From Phellopilus nigrolimitatus (lineage: Eukaryota > Basidiomycota > Agaricomycetes > Hymenochaetales > Hymenochaetaceae): a stretch of DNA of 64,000 bases. The stretch lies in assembly GCA_021029095.1 (NCBI GenBank), contig JAJOHG010000056.1, forward strand, positions 1-64,000, in the 5' to 3' direction. How positions within the stretch are numbered: position 1 is the first letter of the stretch; each line of letters begins with the position of its first letter. Under the pieces are notes generated by a model. It saw only the letters and a program-made list of their open reading frames with translations, was not told the origin of the DNA and did no database searches. This document shows positions 47,276 to 56,768 of the stretch, in pieces. The position numbers and the translations under genes are program-made.

Positions 47276-48284
47276 TTAGAAATCAGATAACATATCTCTC
47301 GTCCCGAGCCAGTACTCCTTGGCTACGCGCGATTCAATCTCCTCCTTCGTGAGCCAAGCGAAGTCATTAATGCTCTTTTCCACTGCGTGCACCTGCCCTG
47401 CAAATATATGGGCCTTGAAGAAGAAAACCTGAACCAGAAGCCGTTGAGAGAGAATAAATAAAATATTTGATAGCCAAATAGCACATACCTTCTCGCCCGA
47501 GAATTGAGGGTCTGCTTGTCCCTCGTAATTGTACTCAAAAAGACCAATAGGCCGCCGCCCAACTATCCAAGTATTCATGTTGGGCCCGCATTCCGCGTGC
47601 AGGTCTCGCTTTGCCGCCTATTATGGAAGTCAGTAGACGTTGCGGTGGATTCATGAGAAGAAGAAACCTCGTGCAAGGGTTCGCCCGTCTCTGCATAGCC
47701 CTTAGGGAATCTCCACTCGTACTTGTCCTTCGACGAGCCTTTCACCAGGAGGTAGAGATTCCGCGAGCCAGATCTCTCCAGCTTCCTCACGTCACCCTTC
47801 TCATCCGCGGGTGTCAACCGCGGCATGGGCTTCTCCTCTTCCTCTCCCGAAGTCTCGACATTCAGAAGTAGCGACGACTTGTCCTCGGCGTCCTTGACAA
47901 AGTCCTTCCCGAACGCCTTGCGCTCGCGGCGGATCTCGTCCTGGTTGAACTGCGCCTCGAGCAGGGAGCCCTGCTTGAAGTAGAACTCGGACGGAAACGG
48001 GTTGTGCAGCGCGCGCTGGATGCGCTGCTGGTACCCGTAGAACTCGCGCTCGAACTTGGTCGGCGTGCGCGTGATGATGGGCGCGCGGTTGAGCAGGATG
48101 CCGACTGCGAGCCGGTGCGGTTTGGGTGCCTCTGTTACAGTCGCGAGCCCGCGCTTGGCCAGCCCTTCGAAATTTTCCATGAGAAAAATCATATATAAAA
48201 CTTAAGTGTGTGCATACCATGGGCGAAGCCAATGTTATGATGAAGCTCTCGTTGACATCGAGTGAGCAGCGAGGACGTCGACAT
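47276..48284 (-). CDS. MRPL17: Mitochondrial large-subunit ribosomal protein mL46
   Basis: Exons 48218-48284, 47668-48164, 47489-47617 and 47276-47428 (281 aa). The N-terminus (SLLTRCQRELHHN ... KRGLATVTEA) is a mitochondrial presequence. The core has the mL46 features: ILLNRAPIITRTPTKFEREFYGYQ, then a degenerate Nudix domain (YEWRFPKGYAETGEPLHEAAKRD). In mL46 this domain is structural and not a hydrolase. The C-terminus DFAWLTKEEI and LGTRDML is typical. The start at 48284 makes a 67-nt first exon that supplies the presequence; starting at the Met inside the first intron would lose it. Divergent from V-ATPase subunit H, 138 bases apart. Confidence 0.92.
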
Positions 48285-48422
48285 GCCAGCGCCGGTAAGA
48301 AATTGAGAGGCGCGATCCACGGTTTTGCCTATTTGCAGCGGTGGCGTCGCGTATAGACGGGTTCGGCTGGACCGCCGCGACCTGCCCAACTGCCCTCCTC
48401 ATCATCTAATCCGCTGCTCGCC
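48285..48422. promoter_or_regulatory. Divergent promoter, mL46 / VMA13
   Basis: Only 138 bases separate the two start codons, so both 5' UTRs and promoters must overlap here. No TATA box on either strand. Confidence 0.5.
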
Positions 48423-50324
48423 ATGTCCCTCTCGCTCGTCTCTAACTCGTACATCGAGGAGACGTCGTCCAAGATACGCTCAAAACCCGTGCCATGGGAG
48501 GTGAGCAGCGTGTCTCGAAGCAACTGGCGGCAGCCGTGTTCAAATGCAGCTGTCCTAGGCATACCAGCGCGCGGGCCTCGTGAACTCGGACGAGCTCGCG
48601 CTCATCAAGAAGGTCGACAGGCAGCCCAGGGCGAAGACGGAGTCGCTTCTGCTGTCGGATGGGCAGACCTATGCGCTTCTGTATCTGCGCCTCCTCAAGA
48701 AGCTCATCCGGGTGGACACCATGCAATGGATCCTCGTGCTTATAACTGACGCGCTCGCTGGTGAGCCGCGCGTTGCTGTAGCTCTGACGAAACTCTGATG
48801 GTTTCGCAGACCACGACGAACGCATACCGCTGTTCACCAAGGCTGTCGAGAAGGATCCTGAGCTGCCGTATGGACCTCTACTTCGGTACGCCACAACTTT
48901 GAACTGTACATATAGGAATCCTGACTCCAGGCTATCTGACAGAGCGCTGGAGAACACAGACGAGTTCCTCCAGCTGAAAACCGTGCAGATCCTCACCCTC
49001 CTCCTGAGGTGTTTACAAACTCGTATTGTCCTGAAATCTGAGCTGACAAGGCGGTTGTCGCAGCTCGGAATCTTCCACTATCCCACCGCAATACCTCCAA
49101 CCGTTCCTCGAAGTTCTCGCTGGCTTAGTTCAATCTCCTTCCTCGAACAGGCGGGACGTTGCAGTGCAGTGTCTCGAGGCGCTCTTGCCACGGCCAGAAG
49201 TCCGCAGAGCCGTCTGGGCCCATTCCAAGATCATTGTCGGGTAACGTTTCTTCTCCGCTCCGCCTTTCGGTACAATAGCGCGTACTTATGACACTTACCG
49301 AGCAGTCTTCGCGACACTCTGAAGAACAAGCCTAGTGCTCAGATGAGCTACCAAATATGCTTCTGCTTCTGGCTCCTGACGTTTGAGCAGGAGATTTCAG
49401 AAAACATCAACAAGTATGCGAGTGGCCTCTTTAACGAATCCTAGCTAACGGTATACGCTGTCCAGGAAGTACGACATCATTCCGCTCCTCACCGACGTCG
49501 CCCAGGGCGCCGTAAAGGAGAAGGTCGTCCGGGTGATTGTGGCCACGTTCCGGGTCTGTTGTGTTCTACCCCAGTGCAATAAACAAATCACGCATCTGAT
49601 GCCCAGCGCCTCCGCCAGAATCTCGTAACAAAAGCGCCGTCGCAGAACCTGCCTTCGATGCTTGTCGCGCAGCTCCTCCCGTTCGCAAAGAGCCTGTGCG
49701 GGCGCAAGTGGACAGACGAGGATATCGTCGACGACATCCAGTTCCTGCGCGACGAGCTGAAGGCGAACTTCGACAGCCTGACGTGCGTGGACCCCGGCTT
49801 CCTGAATTGCCGCGCGCGCACGGTTTACTGACGACCGACACAGGACCTGGGAAGAGTACACGGCGGAGCTGTCCTCCGGCCACCTGCTGTGGTCCCCCGT
49901 GCACGAGTCCGACGCGTTCTGGCAGGAGAACGCCGGCAAGCTGTGCGACCAGGACTTCGCGCAGCTGAAGTGCGTATACGCTGTCTTGCCTTGTCCTGCC
50001 GCGGCCGCTCGCACACGCTTACCTCTTCCGACGCAGGCTGCTCGTGAAAATCCTGAATGAGTCTGCGGACCCGACCGTGCTTGCCGTCGCCGCGCACGAC
50101 CTCGGGCAGTTCGTCAAGTATTGCGATCGCGGGAAGAAGTGCGTGTGCTCCCTCTTCGCTTCTAGACTTCTCATAGCTGATCGAGGCGGAATAACAGGGC
50201 CGTCGCCGACCTCGGCGCGAAGACGCGCGTGATGCAGCTGATGACGCACGAGAACGCGGACGTGCGCTACCGCTCGCTGATCTCTGTGCAGCGGCTGCTC
50301 AGCCAGCCCTGGCGGGCGGGGTGA
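48423..50324 (+). CDS. VMA13: V-type proton ATPase subunit H
   Basis: Eleven exons: 48423-48500, 48559-48760, 48810-48885, 48931-49008, 49064-49240, 49306-49413, 49466-49553, 49619-49782, 49844-49969, 50037-50138, 50198-50324 (441 aa). The sequence is an all-helical HEAT-like chain with family hallmarks: WEAYQRAGLVNSDEL, QICFCFWLLTFEQE, the C-terminal WTDEDIVDDIQFLRDEL, HLLWSPVHESDAFW, AVAAHDLGQFVKY and MTHENADVRYRSLISVQRLL. Subunit H couples V1 to V0 and inhibits ATP hydrolysis by free V1 at vacuolar membranes. The length fits the family. The gene is convergent with glutamate decarboxylase. Confidence 0.94.
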
Positions 50325-50733
50325 ACGAGGGCGCGGCGTACTCACGGACCATTGTACGATATCCTTAATGAATTTGAATCAAACATAGCATGAACTGCAT
50401 TCTGTGCTTTGGACGTCGGCGAGCGCCGTTGAGAGCTTATAATGGTTGATAGACCGGCTGGTTTGTTGCTTTTAGCCATATACTGTGCACTGTCAACACG
50501 TAATCTCTTCAAAATTCTCAGCAGACTTGTTGAGAAAGAAGCGACCAACGGCCATGAGTGACTTGAGCAACAATTTGCTTACATACTCTCCATTTTTTGG
50601 GATGAAGGAACTTGACGAAAACTGATATCATTGTTTTTGGTCATAATCCTGGTAGTACTACACATTTGTACACTGCTTTTCTTTCTCGCGAACACCATTT
50701 GCGGTCCTTTTCCCATTCTCAATCAGTCATCAT
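50325..50733. other. Convergent 3' flanks of VMA13 and GAD
   Basis: 409 bases between two stop codons. AT-rich; no gene seen. Confidence 0.55.
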
Positions 50734-53060
50734 TTAGCACTGCTTCGCATACGTGCCCGAGTCGCCCTGGCCGGAGCCGTGGTCTAACTTCCCCTGGTGG
50801 CGGCGCGCGGAGCTGCTGTGCGTGCCCAGCGTGCTTAGCGCGTGCATGGGCGAGTCGGTCTTCACGAGGTTCTCGGTCGTCTCGATGATGTCGCAGACGA
50901 GGCGATCGATCAGCTGGTGCATTGGTAAAAATAAGAAAGAGTTCTAGTCAGTAATGTTTTAAGAAGGGAGAAAGATCTGCTCACCTCCTCGGACATGTTC
51001 TCTCGGACGACGACACGGAGAATCTCGACGGTTTGTAGGTCGGGCGCAAGCTCGTAGTTCGGTACGATCCTAAGGCACAATGAGCAATGTGCGTCGTATC
51101 GGTGAGCACGTCTGGCCTGAGACTCACCATCCCTTTGCCCTCAGGAGAGTCTGAATCCACTTTTGCTGGATCTCGGGGTGCTCCTCCTTGAACTTGTCCG
51201 AGAAGCGGAACGAGACGACAGGGAGCGTCGGGACGTAGTTCTGCAATTATTTAAAATCAAGATTTCAGAAGAAAAAAAGGGCGTTTAGACCGGATTTTAC
51301 CTCGACATCACCCTCATCCGTAACACCGGCTGCTTGCTTCGCACCCGCGAGCAAGTTTCCAGCGCCGTTCGCCGGGCGGTGCACATCGCTCAGCACGTAA
51401 TAGTATCCGCTTTTTTCGAGAGCGCGGCTCAGCAGGCGCGCGTTCTTCAGGTCCGCGAGCGCGACGCGGCGGTAGCCTTCGAAGCCGAGGTGGACGAAGT
51501 TAAAGTACTGAGCGATGATCGGCGCAGCGGGGCGCGAAAAGTTGAGCGAGAAGCTGTACTCGACCGAGCCGAGGTAGTGTAGCTCGAAGATGAGGTCCTT
51601 GGGCAGGTGAGCCTTGTCACCTAAATAAATTTTGAGTGTCAGAGGAAACGAAGAAAGATTATATGTCCAGACGCACGCCAAATAACCCATCCTACACCAA
51701 CGTAGGAGAGACCGAATTTGTGTCCCCTTGTAAAGAATAGTTAGACTCGGGTAAAATGGAAAATGGATTTTAACTCACGAAGTGTTGATTGACACAACGC
51801 GCGGGAGGCGGAAGTCCCATTCGAGTTTAGGCTATGAACGATAAATTGTGAGATGCGGAGATAATCTACTTTGAGGAAACCTACGGTAGCAAATGGTGCA
51901 ATGAAGGCTCCAGAAGCCCCGTCCACTGTTTTGAATCATTAAAATTTGACAGATGGAAAGGCGATCAGCGTACGCACCGTGAATGGGGACTGAATGGCCT
52001 GTTTTTGCCTCATACTCATCAAGGAGGTCGGACACCTCTTTGACGGGCTCGTAGTGGCCTGTATACGTGCCTTTACAAAGAAGTAGATCAAATATCAAAA
52101 CGTCGAGAATCAATAAAATAAAATACGCACTGCCCAGAATGACGAAGACACCGATAGTGTTCTCGTCGACGTAGTCCATGGCCTTCTTCGCGTCGAGCCT
52201 GTACTTGCTCTCGACGGAGATGGGGACGAGACGGCACTCGACCTCGAAGTAGCGGGCAAACTTCTCGAGGGCGACCTGGGCGTTGGCGCCCATGACGATG
52301 TTGGGGCCGGGCTCGTGGATGCTCTTTCCGGCGGCCTTGCGCTTCTCCTGCCAGATGCGCTTCATGGCGAGACCGCCGAGCTGGATGGCCTCGGAAGAGC
52401 CGGTGGTGGCCGTTCCGATGGCTTGCTTGGTGGAGGGCGCGTGCCAGAGCTCCGCGAGTATGGAAATGCCTGCGATAAAGTGTAAGTTGTGTACCAATGG
52501 TAATGCTTATAGGTTATGCTAACAGCGAGTGTGCAACATTTCTGAAAATTCGACAATGTCAGGTTATGGGCTTTGTTCATAGTGAGATAAGAGACCCACG
52601 AGTCATGGGATATTCGTCCTGGTCGATGAGGTTCTTGGACATGTTTTCTTGCATGAGCTTGTCTGCCGGGGCGGGCATCCACGTGTGCACGAAAGAGGCC
52701 AAGTTCAACAAAGGAGAGCCATCGAGGGCGAGCTCGTCGTGCACGAGCTGGTAGGCAGACTCTGCGTCGGTGCCCTGTACGTCGCCAGTCAGTCCGAGTG
52801 CGTTGGATACTTGGAAGGAAAGAAAGAAAGAAAAAGAAAACGCGCCTTGGAGGGAATTTTGTATTTGGGGAGGGGGAAGGTGCCGTAGCGGGCGCCATAT
52901 GAAGACGAGGTCTGGGAGAGGTCGGTGTTTGTGAGGTGATGGGCATGGGACTTGTGGTCCTTGGCCTCTTGCATGAGCTTGTCGGGGTTCATGTGCTGGG
53001 GGAAACGTGAGTTCACCGCCAGCAACGGAGCTGCTGGCCGCGCACCTTTGAGAGAGCCAT
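50734..53060 (-). CDS. GAD1: Glutamate decarboxylase
   Basis: Thirteen exons: 53046-53060, 52846-52995, 52600-52774, 52524-52541, 52131-52469, 51978-52070, 51885-51925, 51779-51831, 51677-51726, 51301-51620, 51128-51240, 50985-51069, 50734-50913 (543 aa). This PLP enzyme converts glutamate to GABA in the cytosol, the first step of the GABA shunt. Motifs include [19 protein letters not shown], the PLP-contact [12 protein letters not shown], and the Schiff-base lysine in [11 protein letters not shown]. The C-terminal tail has no obvious calmodulin site. Features of note: a 15-nt first coding exon, an 18-nt fourth exon that completes [16 protein letters not shown], and a GC-AG second intron (52775-52845, donor GCGCGT). 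A TATA box at 53114-53119 supports the start at 53060. Confidence 0.94.
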
Positions 53061-53333
53061 GGTGAGGTTGATGGTGGGTGGAGTGAAGGAGGGGATCACG
53101 ACTGGGGGAGGTGTTTATATGCGCATGGGCGTATATGACGTTTGGGTCCTTTGGGAGCCGGAGGTATGTATAAATAGTCGCGCCAAAAGTAGAAGCATAT
53201 AGTGAACCTGAGTCTAAAAATGACGCGCTGGGCCTCACGTCACGTCACGTGTGCGCCTCGAGGCTCGAGGCTCCTCGCCGTTGTCTACGGGTCGTCCGCG
53301 CTGTCCGACAGTCAGAGTCCGCGCTGTCCGACA
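53061..53333. promoter_or_regulatory. Divergent promoter, GAD / RTCA
   Basis: 273 bases between two start codons, with a TATA box for each direction: TATAAA on the minus strand (53114-53119, 54 bases from the GAD ATG) and TATAAATA on the plus strand (53169-53176). The middle holds a CACGTCACGTCACGTG run (53236-53251), an E-box/bZIP-like motif, and two copies of GTCCGCGCTGTCCGACA just upstream of the RTCA ATG. Confidence 0.6.
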
Positions 53334-54752
53334 ATGACGTCCGCGATCAAGCGCGCCGTGCTCGACGGCAGCACGCTCGAGGGTGGCGGGCAGATCCTCC
53401 GCAACGCGACCGCGCTCGCGGCGCTGCTGTCCACGCGCGTCGAGATCAGCAACGTGCGCGAGAACCGACCGCAGCCCGGCCTCAAGGCCCAGCACGCGTC
53501 GGGTGAGCCCCACAGTCCACTCCCCTTTATATAGCTCGTCATCGCGGGACGGTCAGCAGACGCTAATATTAATGCTGACGCGCACGCTGCGCAGGCCTCC
53601 GGCTCGTCGCGGACATCTGCGGTGCTTCTGCCGAGGGCCTCGACAAGGGCGCTCGCACAGTCTCCTTCGACCCCGGCCCCGTCCGCGCGGGCGAGTACAC
53701 AGCCGACCCCGGCACCGCCGGCTCAACCGCCCTTCTTCTCCAGATCGCCCTCCCGTGCCTTCTCTTTCCGGAGCGCCCGTCGCCCGAGTCCGAGTCCGAG
53801 TCCGAGTCCGAGTCCAAGTTTGAGGCGCCCGGCGCCTCCACGCTCACCCTGCGCGGGGGCACGGACGCACCGTACGCCCCGCCCGCCGACTACGCGCGCG
53901 CGGTCCTCCTCCCCTTCCTCCACCGCCACTTCGCCCTCCCCCGCGAGCTCCTCACCCTCGCCGTCGTGCGCCGCGGCTTCACCCCGCACGGCGGCGGCGA
54001 GCTGCGCGTGCGCGTCCCGGGCCTAAGCGCGGGCGCCGCCCTCCCGCCCGTCGCCCTCACCGCGCGCGGCGCCGTCGCCCTCACCGCGCGCGGCGCCGTC
54101 GCCGCCCTGCGCGGACGCGCGTACGTCGCGGGTCCGCACCCCCGGCGCACCGCAGAGCAGATGCGCGACGCCGCGCTGGCGGAGCTCGCACACCTGGCCG
54201 CACCGGTCGCCGAGACGGATGCGCAGGGGGAGCTCGCGCACCTGGCCGCTCCGGGCGCCGAGACCGACGCGCAGACGGCGCCCCCGACCGTCAGCATCGA
54301 CGTGCTCGCGGACGAGCGCGGGCAAAACCACAGGCCCGGCTCGGGGATCGTGCTGTGGGCCGAGACCTCGACGGGCTGCATCCTCGGCGGCAGCGCGCTC
54401 GGCTCGAAAAATGCGTCCGCCGCGGAGACGGGGCGCGCTGCCGCCGCCGAGCTCCTGCGTAATCTCGAGCACGGCGGCTGCGTCGACGAGTATATGCAGG
54501 ACCAGATGATCATCTTTCTTGCTCTCGCCAAGGGCAAGTCGTCTGTCAAGACCGGTCCGCTTACACTCCACACACGGCAAGCATCGTATTCTCACCGAAG
54601 ACTTATACTTTATCTAATACCTGCCCTTCAGAACCGCGATCTGGGTTGCCGAAACTCTGACTGATGCTAAATTTCAAGTATCTGAACTCCAAGAAGACGG
54701 AGGACAGATGCTGATCTCATGCGATGGTATCGGGTTCGAAGGGCGTTTGTGA
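53334..54752 (+). CDS. RTCA: RNA 3'-terminal phosphate cyclase family protein (RTCA-type), catalytic His replaced
   Basis: Exons 53334-53502, 53595-54576 and 54632-54752 (423 aa). The start MTSAIKRAVLDGSTLEGGGQILRNA and PGLKAQHASGLRLV are the RtcA signature, and GFTPHGGGELRV, NHRPGSGIVLWAET and TGPLTLHTRTAIWVAE follow. RtcA adenylylates RNA 3'-phosphate and cyclises it to 2',3'-cyclic phosphate, using a histidine at the position read here as tyrosine (CVDEYMQDQMIIF). The GCVDE..QDQ context is otherwise RTCA-like and not RCL1-like. The protein has two in-frame tandem duplications (54056-54103 and 54182-54277) and a Ser-Glu dipeptide repeat. The second intron uses a consensus GC donor (GCAAGC). 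The frame is open upstream with Met codons at 53202 and 53220; 53334 aligns with the usual family start. Confidence 0.88.
54056..54103 (+). repeat. 24-bp perfect tandem duplication inside RTCA
   Basis: Two identical 24-base units, 54056-54079 and 54080-54103, encoding LTARGAVA twice, within the insert domain region. Confidence 0.85.
54182..54277 (+). repeat. 48-bp tandem duplication inside RTCA
   Basis: Units 54182-54229 and 54230-54277, near-identical, encoding ELAHLAAPVAETDAQG and ELAHLAAPGAETDAQT. Keeps the reading frame. Confidence 0.85.
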
Positions 54753-54943
54753 CGTTAGGAACCGAAAACGTATACGAGTCCAGAGTCCAGTTGTATTGTT
54801 ATTATTCCAGCCGTGATATCTATAAAACACTGTACACACCGCAGAACACATTATCGCGTGCTGTGGGCCATCCGCAGTAACACTTTCGTCCACCGATAAT
54901 CAAACATGCGCCATAAATACAGAAAGACACCAACTATTGATCA

Positions 54944-56425
54944 TCATCGGCTCCAAGACAACAGCGACATGTCGCCCAGCCGTCTGCGATGAAAGAGAAC
55001 GATGAGTTTATGTCGAGCAGCCTTACAAAAGCAACGTACCTTGGTTTGGCTAAGTGTCTTATAAGACCAAGAACACCCAACAGAACGAAGATGCCAGCGG
55101 CTACGACATATGCCCAACCCAAAAATGGGTTTTTGCCGCCCATCCACGATACTGTAGAGATGACGATAGACTTCGTACCCTTGTAAGGCTTTACGGGAAA
55201 GTCTGAGCGAGACAACAGAAGTATTCAGACGAGTTTCTCAGTGGATTGAGGGGCACAACATACTCATGAACGCCGAGATCTGGTACGTCCCCTTCAAAAG
55301 CTTATCCTGGTCATTCCGCCCGTAGAGCTTCGTGAACGTCGGCAGGCCCGCCGTGCGCATCCAGTTCTGGAAGTGTTCGTCATCGTGCAGGTTCGGCAGA
55401 TTCGACGCGGTGTAGTTGTCCGGGAAACGCTGCATCCAGTTCGGAGGGGGTAGGATGTCCGACGGATCGTAGGCCGGAGCGCCGTACTTCTTCGCCTCCC
55501 CCGGCCAAGCGATGCCCTTCTCAGAGAAAGTGTAATTGCTATTTGTCGAGCCGTCGCTCGAGACGGCCGTCAAGTTGGTAAACGTATCTAAGAGGAGAGC
55601 GTAAGCATATATTAGCAAAGAGTAAGCGTGCCAAGACATGCCGTTGAAAAACGAGTTTGCGATAAGTCCGCACGGCCAGATCGCCTTGCCATCCCTCACG
55701 GCAAGCGGCTTGCAGTCGCCGCTGCTCAACGTGTCCACCGATACGAATTGCCCTTTCAACTGCGTCGTGTCGATGCTCTTCACGTACCGCCGGTGGTTCT
55801 GGAAGAAGTTCGTGAGCTTGTAGTAGAGCAGCACCGTCGCGTCGAGGTCGGCGGGCACGTCGAATTGGATGAAGCACTGCGACCGCTGCGCGATGTCCGC
55901 TGCGCCAGAGTTATTCACAAACGCCCACTGTGGTGTGTTGACCGGCAGCTTCGCATCGGACGAACGCAGGCGGTACCCGAAGGTTGGCATGTCTACGAAG
56001 TTGAGCGAGTCGGCGGAGGAAGGGGTGAGCGTGTCGCAGTCGGTGTAGTCGAGCGTTATCTCGCTGACCTGGAGCGGGGGACGTGAGCCGTTACGAAGAA
56101 CGATGCGAACTGCTCGTACTCACCAGGCTACTTCCCCAGATGAGCAGCCCCCCAATTGGCCCGAAGAGTATTCCAATGATGAGAAGCGTAGGGAGGACAG
56201 TCTTGGGCGTGAGGATAGGCTGCCATGCTTTGAGCCGCTGCTGCTTGAAGGCCGTGTCTGCAGGAAAAGCGTGAGTGCGGTAAGAAAGTGCGCAGTGGAC
56301 AAGTGCGGGAGCAAATGCTCACTCGCGGGCCTGCGCCAGCCGCCCTTCTGCTTGGCCGGCTGGTCCGAGCTGTCGTCCTCGCCCTGGCCGTTATTGGGAT
56401 CTTTGCGACGTCTGAAGAGGGCCAT
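54944..56425 (-). CDS. CDC50: CDC50/LEM3 family P4-ATPase (lipid flippase) subunit
   Basis: Six exons: 56323-56425, 56124-56257, 55642-56068, 55264-55587, 55040-55202, 54944-54983 (396 aa). The cytosolic N-terminus ends in [15 protein letters not shown], followed by the first membrane helix ([20 protein letters not shown]). A large lumenal domain has paired cysteines, [21 protein letters not shown], glycosylation sites, and [21 protein letters not shown] second helix ([22 protein letters not shown]) precedes a short tail. CDC50 proteins escort P4-ATPases from the ER and are required for phospholipid flipping. The third intron (55588-55641) needs a GC donor (GCATGT). Convergent with RTCA, 191 bases apart. 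Confidence 0.94.
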
Positions 56426-56768
56426 GGCGAGTGTAGAAAGAAAGATGCAGCCAAGGCTGTGAGTGTGTGTGTGCGATGATGAGACCGCCGCCGACGCCCG
56501 CGCCGTCACGACCGTAACTAGTCTGTGACAGTGCATTACTAAGTGCTCCGGGGATTCGGACGGCGATCGTGGGCACAAGCTGTTTCTGTCATCCGCTAAT
56601 TCCGCTCGCAATTCCATTTATTATGTAATGGGCTATAGGGAAACAGCCTTCGAAGATAACATATATACAGTATACAAGAAAAAATCTAGTGGCAAGAGAG
56701 GACTGCGAAGGGTATAACAGTAAAAGTCCAGATATGATGCATGAGTCATGATTTGTCGTACAGTCCTG
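56426..56768. other. CDC50 promoter and Hook 3' flank
   Basis: About 340 bases. GC-rich near the CDC50 start, AT-rich toward Hook. No gene seen. Confidence 0.5.

Noticed and set aside
53202..53513. Other frames across the GAD/RTCA promoter as separate genes
   Set aside because: They overlap the RTCA first exon and promoter elements and show no family similarity.
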